Of a stretch of DNA of 64,000 bases, positions 33,893 through 42,855 are shown in pieces (positions within the stretch are counted from its first letter, which is position 1; the number at the start of each line of letters is the position of its first letter). The notes under the pieces were generated by a model. That model did no database searches and was not told where the DNA came from. It was given only the letters and a program-made list of their open reading frames with translations. The position numbers were made by a program, and so were the translations under genes. Location: the NCBI GenBank assembly GCA_002838185.1, contig CP017948.1, forward strand, positions 124,001 to 188,000, read 5' to 3'. The DNA comes from Tenericutes bacterium MO-XQ. Lineage in GTDB: Bacteria > Bacillota_I > Bacilli_A > Acholeplasmatales > Acholeplasmataceae.

Positions 33893-34812
33893 TGAGCAAT
33901 CAAAAGAACAAACTCAAACTCAGTCATTTATTAAGGATATCAGGTGTATCAAAGAGTGGATACTATGGATATATCAAAGAAACAACATCTAAACTAGTTA
34001 GAGAGTTCAACGATGAAGAAGACTTTGAACTCATCATGAGAGCATACCGATTTAAAGGCTTTAATAAGGGAGCAAGGCAGCTCAAAATGACGTTAGAAAA
34101 TAATTTTGATAAAATTATGAATCTAAAGAAGATCAGACGTTTAATGAAGAAATTTGGACTTTATTGCCCAATACGGAAAGCAAATCCATATAGACGTATG
34201 GCTAAAGCTTTAAAAACATCTCACGTCGCACCGAACACGCTTAAGCGCAAGTTTAAAGAAGGTAATCCCAATCAAATATTACTTACTGATATTACGTATT
34301 TAACTTATGACTTAAATCAACGTGCTTACTTATCGGGTGTAAAAGATGGTGTAACTAATGAGATACACGGCTATAAAGTATCTCAAAATTTGGATATCAC
34401 TTTCGTTGAAGAAAGTGTGAATCAACTTGAAAAAATTATTTTAGATCCAAAGGCAATGATGAATTCTGATCAAGGAACACATTACACCTCACACGCATTT
34501 CAACGATGTTTAAAAGATTTACATATTGAACAATCTATGTCGAGACGAGGGAACTGTTGGGATAACGCACCCATTGAATCCTTCTTTGGTCATATGAAAG
34601 ATGAGATTAATTTAATTGATTGTAAGACGTTTGAAGATGTGGTAAAAGCAATTGATGAATACATGGATTACTACAATAATTTCAGGTATCAGTGGGGTCT
34701 CAATCGCATGAGTCCAAAGACTTATGGAGATATGCTTAGAAACAAAAATAATAAAAAAGATGGTCGCTCAAAAACTGAACAACCATCTTACAGTACTGAA
34801 TTAAAATATTAA
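33889..34812 (+). CDS. IS3-family OrfB transposase
   Basis: The 307-residue protein is the catalytic integrase-like half. It opens with an IS3 OrfB helical region (KLSHLLRISGVSKSGYYGYIKE) and the HTH_21 segment MRAYRFKGFNKGARQLKMTLENNF. The rve DDE residues are the Asp in ILLTDITYLTYD, the Asp in MMNSDQGTHYTS and the Glu in NCWDNAPIESFFGHMKDE. The frame is intact. It overlaps orfA by four bases (ATGA), so it may be made by coupling or as a frameshift fusion. Confidence 0.93.
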   Translation: MMSNQKNKLKLSHLLRISGVSKSGYYGYIKETTSKLVREFNDEEDFELIMRAYRFKGFNKGARQLKMTLENNFDKIMNLKKIRRLMKKFGLYCPIRKANPYRRMAKALKTSHVAPNTLKRKFKEGNPNQILLTDITYLTYDLNQRAYLSGVKDGVTNEIHGYKVSQNLDITFVEESVNQLEKIILDPKAMMNSDQGTHYTSHAFQRCLKDLHIEQSMSRRGNCWDNAPIESFFGHMKDEINLIDCKTFEDVVKAIDEYMDYYNNFRYQWGLNRMSPKTYGDMLRNKNNKKDGRSKTEQPSYSTELKY

Positions 34813-34835
34813 AGCTCTTTTTTTACTTAGTCCTT

Positions 34836-34911
34836 GACAAAGGGTACATATTATTCTGTCTCTTATACACATCTAGATGTGTATAAGAGACAGACAAAGG
34901 GTACATATTAT
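34836..34911. repeat. Duplicated 19-bp IS3 edge flanking the adapter
   Basis: The 19-bp sequence GACAAAGGGTACATATTAT occurs at 34836-34854 and again at 34893-34911, on either side of the adapter. The duplication was most likely created when a read with the adapter was merged into the assembly. Confidence 0.9.
34856..34893. other. Nextera mate-pair junction adapter (Tn5 mosaic ends), assembly artefact
   Basis: The 38 bases are exactly CTGTCTCTTATACACATCT followed by AGATGTGTATAAGAGACAG, the two 19-bp Tn5 mosaic ends joined head to head as in the Nextera mate-pair circularisation junction. It is library DNA, not genome, and marks an unreliable join beside a repeated element. Confidence 0.98.
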
Positions 34912-34917
34912 ATTTTA

Positions 34918-34933
34918 ACGATCTAACTCTTTT
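34918..34933. terminator. Right arm of the terminator split by the IS3 insertion
   Basis: ACGATCTAACTCTTTT is complementary to the arm at 33327-33343. It still lies three bases past the fchA stop codon, but its partner is 1.5 kb away. Confidence 0.6.
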
Positions 34934-34935
34934 CT

Positions 34936-35562
34936 TTATAATTGTTCATAGACTAAATTTAAAATATTGGTTTTTATAGCTTCAGTATCTTTTAATATCG
35001 TTTTGGCTTCTTGACGATATAAGTCTACTTGTTTTTCATCAGACAATCCTGGGATATTGATTAATACATTCATCAGTGCGCCTTCAATACCACTTGATAG
35101 TGATAATGTAGAAACACCCAAATCAGAAATAGTTTGTTTATTACCATATGCAAGAATATAAGATAACATCTCTAAAGCTTGATATGATATTTGAGCAACT
35201 CTATAGGGGACTTTGATTGCTTCTAAAGTTGCATCTTCAATAGCATGTGGTCTTTTTGGATCATCTTTTGTTAGTTGATATGCTTGCATAATAAGATTGA
35301 ATGCTTCAGTATCCTTATCGATTAACTCTGATAGTTCATCTTTAATAATTAATAAATGAGCAAGATGATTGTTAAATGTATCTTGAATTTCTTGATCAAG
35401 TTTTAGGAATTTTTTCTTACCTACACTTAAGTGGCCAACCATTCTTGCTAGTGATACACCTAGAGCCGATAGAAGTGCTGATACAGATCCACCACCAGGT
35501 GCTGGTTTGTTTGAATCGATTTCATGAATAAAATCAATCGTTTTTAAATCAATGAGTTTCAT
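34936..35562 (-). CDS. fchA: Formimidoyltetrahydrofolate cyclodeaminase
   Basis: FchA converts 5-formimidoyl-THF to 5,10-methenyl-THF and ammonia, recovering the one-carbon unit from histidine. The 208-residue helical protein has the family opening FIHEIDSNKPAPGGGSVSALLSALGVSLARMVGHL, with the Gly-rich folate-binding segment, and the length of stand-alone cyclodeaminases. It is the last gene of the hut operon, 15 bases after hutI, behind an AAGGAGAAT site. Its terminator has been split by the IS3 insertion and the nearby sequence carries an assembly artefact, although the coding region is intact. Confidence 0.92.
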   Translation of the reverse strand: MKLIDLKTIDFIHEIDSNKPAPGGGSVSALLSALGVSLARMVGHLSVGKKKFLKLDQEIQDTFNNHLAHLLIIKDELSELIDKDTEAFNLIMQAYQLTKDDPKRPHAIEDATLEAIKVPYRVAQISYQALEMLSYILAYGNKQTISDLGVSTLSLSSGIEGALMNVLINIPGLSDEKQVDLYRQEAKTILKDTEAIKTNILNLVYEQL

Positions 35563-35577
35563 AATATTCTCCTTATT

Positions 35578-36819
35578 TTATGATTTAATGATATGCTTTC
35601 CATTGATGATAACATCATTTACGTGATTGATACCAAAATGATAAAGCATGTAGGATAAATTAGGAATATCTAATAATATTAAATCTGCGTCTTTCCCTTT
35701 TTGGATGGACCCTTTTTCTTTATCTAAACCTAAATGATATGCTGCATTGATTGTAACTGCATTTAATATTTCTTCAGGTTTTAGTTTTTGGTGATTTGCT
35801 GCAAGCTGCATAATCAGTTGAAAGTTTTCGGTTGGACAACTTCCAGGATTGTAATCACTTGATATAGAAATAGCACAACCTTCATCAATGATTTTTCTTG
35901 CATTTGCATAAGGCTTATTCAAGTAAAAAGAAGTACCCGGTAAAATGTTTGCGATTGTATTTGCTTGTGCAAGTTTTTTAATATCTTCATCTTTGATTGC
36001 CATCAAATGATCAACAGAAGATGCATTTAGATCAACACCTAGACCTGCACCACCAAGAGGATCAATTTCATCTGCATGTATTTTTATTTTAAAACCAAGG
36101 GCTTTTGCTTTCTCTAAAATTTCTTTTGTTTCTTTTAAATCAAAAACACCTGTTTCACAAAATACATCAACAAATGATGCTAACTTTTTCTCTTTGATTA
36201 TTTCCATATCTTGCTTGATTTGATTGATGTATGAAGATCTATTATGTTTAAATTTGAGAGGAACTGCATGAGCACCCATGTAAGTAGATACTACATGTAT
36301 TGGATGATTTTGATTGAGTTTTTCTGCCACCATGAGTTGTTTTACTTCAGTATCTAATGATAAACCATAACCACTTTTTGCTTCTAATGTTGTGATGCCA
36401 TAAGACAAAAATGTGTTTAATGATTGATATGCTTTTAGATAGAGTTCATTAAAAGATGCTGCTTTTGTTTTCTCAACTGTACCCAATATACCCCCGCCTT
36501 GTTTTAGGATATCAAGATAAGGTATACCTTGTCTAAGTTGACTGAATTCGTGCTCTCTAGAACCCGCATGCACCAAATGTGTATGAGAGTCTATAAGTCC
36601 TGGTAAACAGATTTTACCTTTAGCATCTAAAAGGGTAGTCTTGCTATCTATATATCCATGACAATCGTGCGTTCCATAATCAAGTATCTTACCATCTTTG
36701 ATTGCGATAAAAGGGTTATCAATATTTTCTATTTTTGACATATTAAAGCCCTTTACCGGTGGCACTTGATTTGGATTGTATAGTGTTTTTATCCCGGTTA
36801 TTATCATATCTGCTTTCAT
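35578..36819 (-). CDS. hutI: Imidazolonepropionase
   Basis: HutI opens the ring of 4-imidazolone-5-propionate to give N-formimino-L-glutamate. The 413-residue amidohydrolase has the metal motif LIDSHTHLVHAG (HxH), KAKSGYGLSLDTEVKQL, HADEIDPLGGAGLGVDL with the conserved His and Glu, and ISSDYNPGSCPTENFQL with the final metal Asp. Length is typical. It begins in an ATGA overlap with the ftcD stop. Cytosolic. Confidence 0.95.
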   Translation of the reverse strand: MKADMIITGIKTLYNPNQVPPVKGFNMSKIENIDNPFIAIKDGKILDYGTHDCHGYIDSKTTLLDAKGKICLPGLIDSHTHLVHAGSREHEFSQLRQGIPYLDILKQGGGILGTVEKTKAASFNELYLKAYQSLNTFLSYGITTLEAKSGYGLSLDTEVKQLMVAEKLNQNHPIHVVSTYMGAHAVPLKFKHNRSSYINQIKQDMEIIKEKKLASFVDVFCETGVFDLKETKEILEKAKALGFKIKIHADEIDPLGGAGLGVDLNASSVDHLMAIKDEDIKKLAQANTIANILPGTSFYLNKPYANARKIIDEGCAISISSDYNPGSCPTENFQLIMQLAANHQKLKPEEILNAVTINAAYHLGLDKEKGSIQKGKDADLILLDIPNLSYMLYHFGINHVNDVIINGKHIIKS

Positions 36820-37790
36820 GATAAATCCTCAATATGATATTCAATAATTTTAGAGGAATCAAAGTCTCTAAAACCTAAATACTTAATTGCATATGAAGTC
36901 ATTTGATTTAGACTCATATGTTTGTCATAAGCTATATGATGCATATCCAAGTAATATATTAAAGACCTATAAATGGCGTCTTTAGGCACTAATCCAACAA
37001 TCTCAGATGACATAACTTTTACATTGTATCTTAAAGCTTCCATGTGAATCATTTCATACATTCTATAGATAGGATTTTTCTTGTAATCTAAGATATTCAT
37101 CGTAACTTGTGTATGTCCTTTTTCTTCTAGATATGCAGGACCAGCTTGGATATACTGAAACCCACCACTTGATTTTCTAATCGTCTTTGCAAGAGTTTTA
37201 GCTATATCTAAATCATCAGTATCTAAATCAATGTTATAAGCGATGAGTGGTATTCTAGCACCTATTGCAGTAACACCAAAAGTTTCATGGATTTGAGGTT
37301 TTCCGTAATCAGGGTTCCATGTTGGATCCTTGATTTTTTCTTTCATTCCTTCAAACTCACCCTTTCTAATCGTTGGTAAGTTTTCCCTATCAGAAGTACT
37401 CGCTGCTTGAGCATATAAATAAATTGGTATATCTAAAGATGTGTTTACTTTTTCCGCAAGATTTTTTGCATATGAGACACACTCATCAATTGAGACACCT
37501 TCTATTGGTATAAATGGAACAACATCAACAGCACCCATTCTTGGATGCTCACCTTTGTGATGGTTCATGTCTATATGATTTAATGCTTCTTTGAAAAATG
37601 CTACAAGTGGATCGATCATATCATCAGGATTACCGATTAAAGTAATGACTGTTCTATTATAATCTTGATCGGGTTCATAACTCACTAGTTTAAATCCTTT
37701 ATTATTTTTCAAAGGTTGAACGATCTTTTCAATTTTATCTAAATCTCTTCCTTCAGAAATATTAGGTACACATTGTACAATTTTATTCAT
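36816..37790 (-). CDS. ftcD: Glutamate formimidoyltransferase
   Basis: This enzyme moves the formimino group from N-formimino-L-glutamate to tetrahydrofolate, releasing glutamate. The 324-residue protein is the stand-alone transferase half of the bifunctional animal enzyme: it opens IVQCVPNISEGRDLDKIEKI, then shows HRxxVTLIGNPD-like DYNRTVITLIGNP, HPRMGAVDVVPFIPI, and IGARIPLIAYNIDLDTDDLDIAKTLAKTIRKSSGGFQYIQA. The cyclodeaminase half is the separate fchA gene. ATGA overlaps join it to hutU and hutI. Confidence 0.94.
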   Translation of the reverse strand: MNKIVQCVPNISEGRDLDKIEKIVQPLKNNKGFKLVSYEPDQDYNRTVITLIGNPDDMIDPLVAFFKEALNHIDMNHHKGEHPRMGAVDVVPFIPIEGVSIDECVSYAKNLAEKVNTSLDIPIYLYAQAASTSDRENLPTIRKGEFEGMKEKIKDPTWNPDYGKPQIHETFGVTAIGARIPLIAYNIDLDTDDLDIAKTLAKTIRKSSGGFQYIQAGPAYLEEKGHTQVTMNILDYKKNPIYRMYEMIHMEALRYNVKVMSSEIVGLVPKDAIYRSLIYYLDMHHIAYDKHMSLNQMTSYAIKYLGFRDFDSSKIIEYHIEDLS

Positions 37791-39805
37791 GATATTACCC
37801 CCTTCTTTTTAAGTGTTTTTTCAAGTAGCATTTCATCTGCAATAAACGGAATGGTGATCGTAGAACTTTGATTTTTTTGATTAAAATCTTTTGATGTTTC
37901 TAAAGCATGTGGGTTTGTTGCCCAAGATCTTCTTGACACTCCAGCCATGACATCATAGATCATTGCACGTTTTAATATATCATCAACACGTTTAGATCCA
38001 TCTAAGACCATACCATATCCACCATTGATTGCTTTACCAATACCGACACCACCGCCATTGTGTAATGCAACTAAACTCATACCTCTAAGTGCATTACCTA
38101 ATGCGACATGTGTTGCCATGTCAGCCATGATATTTGAACCATCTTTAATGTTTGCGGTTTCTCTAAATGGACTATCAGTTCCACCTGTATCATGATGATC
38201 TCTACCTAACATAATAGGACCAGTTTTTTTATCTCTAACAAGTTCGTTAAACTTAAGAGCTATATTTAATCTGCCATAAGCATCTTGATAAAGGATTCTT
38301 GCTTTGGTTCCAACAACCAACTGATTTTGTTTAGCATTTTTGATCCATTTATAATTGTCATTATCTTGAAATCTTCTTGTTGGATCAATACAAGACATTG
38401 CAACTTGGTCGGTCAAATCTAAATCTTTTTCTTCTCCAGATAAACACACCCATCTAAATGGACCGTAACCATAATCAAAAAGAAGTGGTCCCATGAGATC
38501 TTCAACATATGATGGATAAATAAATCCATCTAAGTCATTTTCTTTGTTTTTACATATTTCTTTGATACCTGAATCATATAGTGCTTTTAAAAAACTGTTA
38601 CCATAATCAAAGAAATAGGTTCCTTGTTTTACTAGTTTTTCTATTGCATGATAATGTCTATGGAGGGTTTCATTAACTTTTAGTTCAAATTGTTGTTTAT
38701 CGCTCTTAAGCAGTTCAGTTCTTTCTTCAAATGTCATATCAACAGGGCAATAACCACCATCATAAACAGCGTGACAACTGGTTTGATCACTTAATAAATC
38801 TATATGAATGTGATTTTGGTGTGCATATTCTAATAAATCAACAATATTCCCATGATATGCAATTGCTATTGATAATTTATCATCTTGATATTTCTTGGCT
38901 ATGTTAAAAGCCTCTTTAGGAGTAGTAACAACTTTCGATACCCAAGTTTGATCATATCTTGTTTGAATTCTAGAATCATCAACTTCTGCTATAATCCCAA
39001 CACCACCAGCGATTTCAATCGCTTTACCTTGAGCACCACTCATGCCACCTAATCCTGATGAGACAAATAGTTTACCTTTTAAGTTGTCTTGATCAGATAA
39101 TCCTAGTTTTAATCGTCCAGCATTAAGTAAAGTAGAATATGTTCCGTGTACAATCCCCTGTGGACCAATATACATAAATCCACCTGCTGTCATTTGTCCA
39201 TAATTAGCAACGCCTAAAGCTTGAGCTCTATTAAAATCATGCATATTATCATAAAGACCAACCATAAGACCATTGGTTAAAACAATTCTTGGAGCTTCTT
39301 TACTTGATTGATATAAACCAAGTGGATGACCAGACAATATCGATAGTGTTTGATCATCTTCCATGATTTCTAAGTATTTCTTAATGAGTTGGTATTGCAT
39401 CCAGTTTTGACAGACTTGTCCTGTTTCACCATAAGTAACAAGTTCATAAGGATATAAAGCAACATCAAAATCAAGATTGTTATCAATCATGACTTGAAAT
39501 GCTTTACCTTCTAAAGTTTTTGCTTGATACTTATCAATAGGTATACCTTTGATGTGACCTTTTGGTCTAAATCGATAACCATAAATTCTACCACGAGTTA
39601 ATAATTCATCCAAAAACTCTTCAGCAAGTGCTTCATGCCACTTTTTAGGAATGTATCTAAGTGCATTTTTTAATGCAAGTTTAATTTCATGCTCATTTAA
39701 AGACATCTCACGTTTAGGAGCTCTTCTTATCTTTGGATCGAATATTAGTTTTTCTGGTAATGTATCAAATATTTGTTCTAAAGTGATTTCAATCAAGGGT
39801 TTCAT
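37787..39805 (-). CDS. hutU: Urocanate hydratase (long form)
   Basis: HutU adds water to urocanate to give imidazolonepropionate using tightly bound NAD+. The protein (about 672 residues) has the family core: the Gly-rich GQMTAGGFMYIGPQGIVHGTY, KLFVSSGLGGMSGAQGKA, and DHHDTGGTDSPFRETANIKDGSNIMADMATH near the C-terminus. It is about 120 residues longer than the Bacillus type and belongs to the long form. The start is uncertain: the ATG at 39805 touches its AAAGGAG site with no spacing, and a TTG three codons later (39796) is better spaced. Both lie inside the last codons of hutH. Confidence 0.93.
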   Translation of the reverse strand: MKPLIEITLEQIFDTLPEKLIFDPKIRRAPKREMSLNEHEIKLALKNALRYIPKKWHEALAEEFLDELLTRGRIYGYRFRPKGHIKGIPIDKYQAKTLEGKAFQVMIDNNLDFDVALYPYELVTYGETGQVCQNWMQYQLIKKYLEIMEDDQTLSILSGHPLGLYQSSKEAPRIVLTNGLMVGLYDNMHDFNRAQALGVANYGQMTAGGFMYIGPQGIVHGTYSTLLNAGRLKLGLSDQDNLKGKLFVSSGLGGMSGAQGKAIEIAGGVGIIAEVDDSRIQTRYDQTWVSKVVTTPKEAFNIAKKYQDDKLSIAIAYHGNIVDLLEYAHQNHIHIDLLSDQTSCHAVYDGGYCPVDMTFEERTELLKSDKQQFELKVNETLHRHYHAIEKLVKQGTYFFDYGNSFLKALYDSGIKEICKNKENDLDGFIYPSYVEDLMGPLLFDYGYGPFRWVCLSGEEKDLDLTDQVAMSCIDPTRRFQDNDNYKWIKNAKQNQLVVGTKARILYQDAYGRLNIALKFNELVRDKKTGPIMLGRDHHDTGGTDSPFRETANIKDGSNIMADMATHVALGNALRGMSLVALHNGGGVGIGKAINGGYGMVLDGSKRVDDILKRAMIYDVMAGVSRRSWATNPHALETSKDFNQKNQSSTITIPFIADEMLLEKTLKKKGVIS

Positions 39806-41315
39806 CTCCTTTAAATACAAGATGATAGAGCTTATCATCTTTTAATAATTTTTCTGCGTGATGGATATATGGATACATCACAGCATCTGTTTTGATAAAA
39901 GGAATTTCTTTAGAAATTAAATCAAATGCTAACTTCGTTTTTTTACCTAACTTATCTTTTCCTCTAAAATGTAATGCTTGAGAAGCAGTAAACATCTCTA
40001 AAGCGATCACTTTTCGGGTGTTATCTAGAATGGTTTTAGCTTTTCTAGCAGAAGTAGCTCCCATCGATACATGATCTTCTTGATTTGCAGAAGAAGGAAT
40101 TGAATCTACTGATGCTGGATGTGCGATCACTTTGTTTTCACTAACAATGGATGCAGCTGCATATTGTACAATCATAAAGCCTGAGTTTACACCTGAATGT
40201 GATGTTAAAAATGGTGGTAAACCATCGTTTAGTTTTGGATTGACCAACCTTTCAATGCGTCTTTCGCTAATGTTAGCTAGTTCAGCAATCGCCATACCTA
40301 AATAATCGAATGCTAATGCTAGTGGTTGCCCATGAAAATTACCAGCACTAATTGCTTGTTTTTCATTGATAAATAAAATGGGATTATCTGTAACAGAGTT
40401 CATTTCAATATCAATAATGTTTTTTACATGGTGAAAAACATCTAATGATGCGCCATGAACTTGTGGAGCGCATCTAATAGAGTATGCATCCTGTACTCTT
40501 TTCGCACATTGATTTGTAATATTTTGACTATTTTCTAGTAACGTCTTAACTTCATCAGCAACTTCCATTTGCCCAAAATGTTTTCTAACATCTTGAATTC
40601 TTGGATCAAAAGCATCGATGATGGACTCTAAAGCTTCCATGGTAAGTGATAAAGATAAATTGATAAATTTAATGAGTTTAAAAGCGTCATATAAAACTAA
40701 AGCACCAATAGCTGTCATTGCTTGAGTACCATTAATTAAACTCAATCCTTCCTTTGGATATAACTTATCTAAAGGTTTTATATGAGCTTTATCTAGTGCA
40801 GTTTTAGCATCCATACGCTCTTGTTTATGATAAACCTCACCTAATCCTAAAAGAGGTAATCCCATATGTGCAAGGAGTGCTAAATCGCCGCTTGCACCTA
40901 AACTACCTTGTTCAAAAATAACGGGAATGATATTTTCATTTAGAAGGGTGACCATAAGTTCTATCGTCTCTAAACGTGTACCGCTATAACCTTTAATGAG
41001 TGCATTAATTCTTAAAGCCATCATTGCTCTAACAACTTCAATAGATAAAGGATCACCCATGGAGCATGCGTGACTCTTTAATAAGTTCACTTGGAGTTCA
41101 TCTAACTTATCATTTTCTATTTTTACATTTGCTAAATGACCAAATCCCGTGTTAATCCCATAGATTGGTTTTTCTTTTTTTAAGAGTTCTTCAACTAAAG
41201 AAGAAGCCTCTATAATTTTTTGAATACTCTCTTTTGCGATTGATACTTTTTCATGGTGTCTAGCAATAAAAACAAGATCATCCAATGATAAACTTTGTCC
41301 ATCTAATATTATCAT
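39789..41315 (-). CDS. hutH: Histidine ammonia-lyase
   Basis: HutH removes ammonia from L-histidine to give urocanate. The 508-residue protein has the self-forming MIO triad in GSLGASGDLALLAHM, and further family segments YGINTGFGHLANV, SLINGTQAMTAIGAL, AGNFHGQPLALAFD and SANQEDHVSMGATSARK. It is the first gene of the hut operon. GGAAG lies 9 bases before the chosen ATG; the longer frame opening at 41360 would begin in the operator region and was rejected. A cre-like palindrome lies about 30 bases upstream. Confidence 0.95.
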   Translation of the reverse strand: MIILDGQSLSLDDLVFIARHHEKVSIAKESIQKIIEASSLVEELLKKEKPIYGINTGFGHLANVKIENDKLDELQVNLLKSHACSMGDPLSIEVVRAMMALRINALIKGYSGTRLETIELMVTLLNENIIPVIFEQGSLGASGDLALLAHMGLPLLGLGEVYHKQERMDAKTALDKAHIKPLDKLYPKEGLSLINGTQAMTAIGALVLYDAFKLIKFINLSLSLTMEALESIIDAFDPRIQDVRKHFGQMEVADEVKTLLENSQNITNQCAKRVQDAYSIRCAPQVHGASLDVFHHVKNIIDIEMNSVTDNPILFINEKQAISAGNFHGQPLALAFDYLGMAIAELANISERRIERLVNPKLNDGLPPFLTSHSGVNSGFMIVQYAAASIVSENKVIAHPASVDSIPSSANQEDHVSMGATSARKAKTILDNTRKVIALEMFTASQALHFRGKDKLGKKTKLAFDLISKEIPFIKTDAVMYPYIHHAEKLLKDDKLYHLVFKGDETLD

Positions 41316-41341
41316 GATTGTATGCTTCCTTTCGAAAAAAA

Positions 41342-41355
41342 TGTAAGCGCTTGTA
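41342..41355. promoter_or_regulatory. cre-like operator upstream of hutH
   Basis: TACAAGCGCTTACA (minus strand) matches 10 of 12 fixed positions of the cre consensus. It lies between the divergent hutH and class I hydratase genes, just upstream of the hutH ribosome binding site. Confidence 0.5.
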
Positions 41356-41438
41356 TACATTTATTGTAACATATTCCTAGCAAAAGATATAGTAAAGAAT
41401 CACCAGTATATTTCTCTTTATTTAATAGGATTCTCATG

Positions 41439-41444
41439 TATAAT
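41439..41444 (+). promoter_or_regulatory. -10 box of the class I hydratase operon
   Basis: TATAAT lies 17 bases before the start codon and 7 bases before the AGGTGAG ribosome binding site; no clear -35 box is seen. Confidence 0.45.
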
Positions 41445-41460
41445 ATAAGTAGGTGAGAAT

Positions 41461-42300
41461 ATGCGAATAATTCAAGAAAGAACGATAACAGATGAAGTGA
41501 AAAAACTTGCCCTAGATGCTAATTGTGATCTAGGCACTTCATTTATTGATTTACTTAGGGAAAAAATTAAATCAGAAAAATCCGAGATCGGGAAAAACGT
41601 CTTAGAACAAATCGTAGAAAACGACGAAATAGCTCGTTTAGAAAAAGCTCCTATGTGTCAAGACACAGGTTTAGTAGTTTGTTTTATTGAACTTGGTTAT
41701 GATGTTCATATAGAAGGGGATTTATATGAAGCTGTTAATCAAGGCGTTAGAGAAGCTTATGAAGAAGGATTTTTTAGAAAGTCAATTGTAAGACATCCTT
41801 TAGATCGAGTAAACACTAACGACAATACTCCTGCAATCACACATGTTAAACTTGTACCTGGTGACCAGATAAAGATTACACTTGCTCCAAAAGGTGGAGG
41901 TAGTGAAAACATGAGTTTGGTCAAAATGTTAACACCAGCAGAAGGTATCGAAGGCATCAAAAAACTTGTATTGCATACTATTTTTTATGCTGGTGGAAAA
42001 CCATGTCCTCCATTAATCGTTGGTATTGGTATTGGTGGGAACTTAGAAAAATCAGCATTAATAGCTAAAGAAGCTATTTTAAGAGATTTGGATGAAGAAA
42101 ATCCTGATCCTATATTAAGAAAACTTGAAGCTGAAATTTTAGATGAAATCAACAAATTGGGTGTTGGACCTATGGGTTTTGGAGGCACAACAACAGCACT
42201 TGCTGTTAAAATTAGTGTTCATCCTTGTCACATTGCCTCACTTCCAGTTGCAATCAATCTTCAATGTCATGCATCAAGACATAAAACGGGGGTTATATGA
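41461..42300 (+). CDS. Class I fumarase-type hydratase, alpha subunit (fumarase or mesaconase)
   Basis: The 279-residue protein is the N-terminal iron-sulfur half of a two-subunit class I hydratase. Cluster Cys candidates lie in KAPMCQDTGLVVCFIE, GGKPCPPLIVGIGIGGN and SVHPCHIASLPVA, as in the family, and GGGSENMS is the substrate loop. These enzymes hydrate fumarate, tartrate-type acids or mesaconate. It is placed between the histidine and the methylaspartate operons, and that second pathway needs mesaconate hydration but has no other candidate here, so mesaconase is the likely main role. It overlaps the beta subunit by four bases. The cluster is oxygen-sensitive. Confidence 0.9.
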   Translation: MRIIQERTITDEVKKLALDANCDLGTSFIDLLREKIKSEKSEIGKNVLEQIVENDEIARLEKAPMCQDTGLVVCFIELGYDVHIEGDLYEAVNQGVREAYEEGFFRKSIVRHPLDRVNTNDNTPAITHVKLVPGDQIKITLAPKGGGSENMSLVKMLTPAEGIEGIKKLVLHTIFYAGGKPCPPLIVGIGIGGNLEKSALIAKEAILRDLDEENPDPILRKLEAEILDEINKLGVGPMGFGGTTTALAVKISVHPCHIASLPVAINLQCHASRHKTGVI

Positions 42301-42851
42301 TGCATATAAAAACACCTATTTATGAAGATACTATTAAAAGAATGAAGGCTGGAGATATTGTTTATATCTCAGGTACGATTTATACGGGTAGAGACCAAGC
42401 TCATAAAAAAATGGTTGAAGCGATTTATAATGATCAACCATTACCATTTGATTTTACTGGTCAAGTTATTTACTATGTTGGTCCAACCCCTGCAAAAAGT
42501 GGAAAACCCATTGGCTCTTGTGGTCCAACATCAAGTTATCGAATGGATCCTTTTGCAAAACCACTCATGGAAAAAGGATTAAAAGTCATGATTGGAAAAG
42601 GTGATAGAAGTGATGAGTTCATCAATGAGATGATTGAACAAAAAGCTGTATACCTTCAAGCTGTTGGTGGTGCTGGAGCTTTATTATCCAAAAAAGTTTT
42701 AAAAAGTGAAGTCATTGCATATGAATCATTAGGACCAGAAGCAATCCATAAATTAGAAGTTAAAGATTTTCCGGTGATTGTTACATATGATATTTATGGT
42801 GGAAATTTAGTTAAAGATGAAGTCAATAAATATAAAACAATTGAATTATAA
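42297..42851 (+). CDS. Class I fumarase-type hydratase, beta subunit
   Basis: The 184-residue protein is the C-terminal half of the class I hydratase. Its signature runs AGDIVYISGTIYTGRDQAHKKM, IYYVGPTPAKSGKPIGSCGPTSSYRMDPF and MIGKGDRS, with the catalytic and substrate-binding region shared by fumarase and tartrate dehydratase beta subunits. It overlaps the alpha subunit in an ATGA; a second ATG at 42300 after the GGGGG site is an equally good start. A perfect bidirectional terminator follows and separates it from the convergent citXG gene. Confidence 0.9.
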   Translation: MMHIKTPIYEDTIKRMKAGDIVYISGTIYTGRDQAHKKMVEAIYNDQPLPFDFTGQVIYYVGPTPAKSGKPIGSCGPTSSYRMDPFAKPLMEKGLKVMIGKGDRSDEFINEMIEQKAVYLQAVGGAGALLSKKVLKSEVIAYESLGPEAIHKLEVKDFPVIVTYDIYGGNLVKDEVNKYKTIEL

Positions 42852-42855
42852 ACAT

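Larger units (their letters stand above)
33351..34848 (+). mobile_element. IS3-family (IS150-like) insertion sequence
   Basis: The 1.5-kb element has overlapping orfA and orfB and terminal inverted repeats that begin TGTACCCT at both ends (33351 inward; 34848 inward on the reverse strand). The similarity continues as CGGACT/GGACT and AAAAAAAGA. A hairpin terminator at 33384-33404 and a TATAAT box at 33408-33413 precede orfA. No certain target duplication was found. The right end is duplicated by an assembly artefact just outside the element. Confidence 0.9.

Noticed and set aside
34856-34893. Perfect 38-bp palindrome that could be taken for a recombination or attachment site
   Set aside because: It is identical to the joined Tn5 mosaic ends used in Nextera mate-pair libraries, with duplicated flanks, so it is an artefact.
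41316-41360. Longer N-terminus for HutH
   Set aside because: It would begin inside the cre-like operator; the ATG at 41315 follows GGAAG and gives the normal start.
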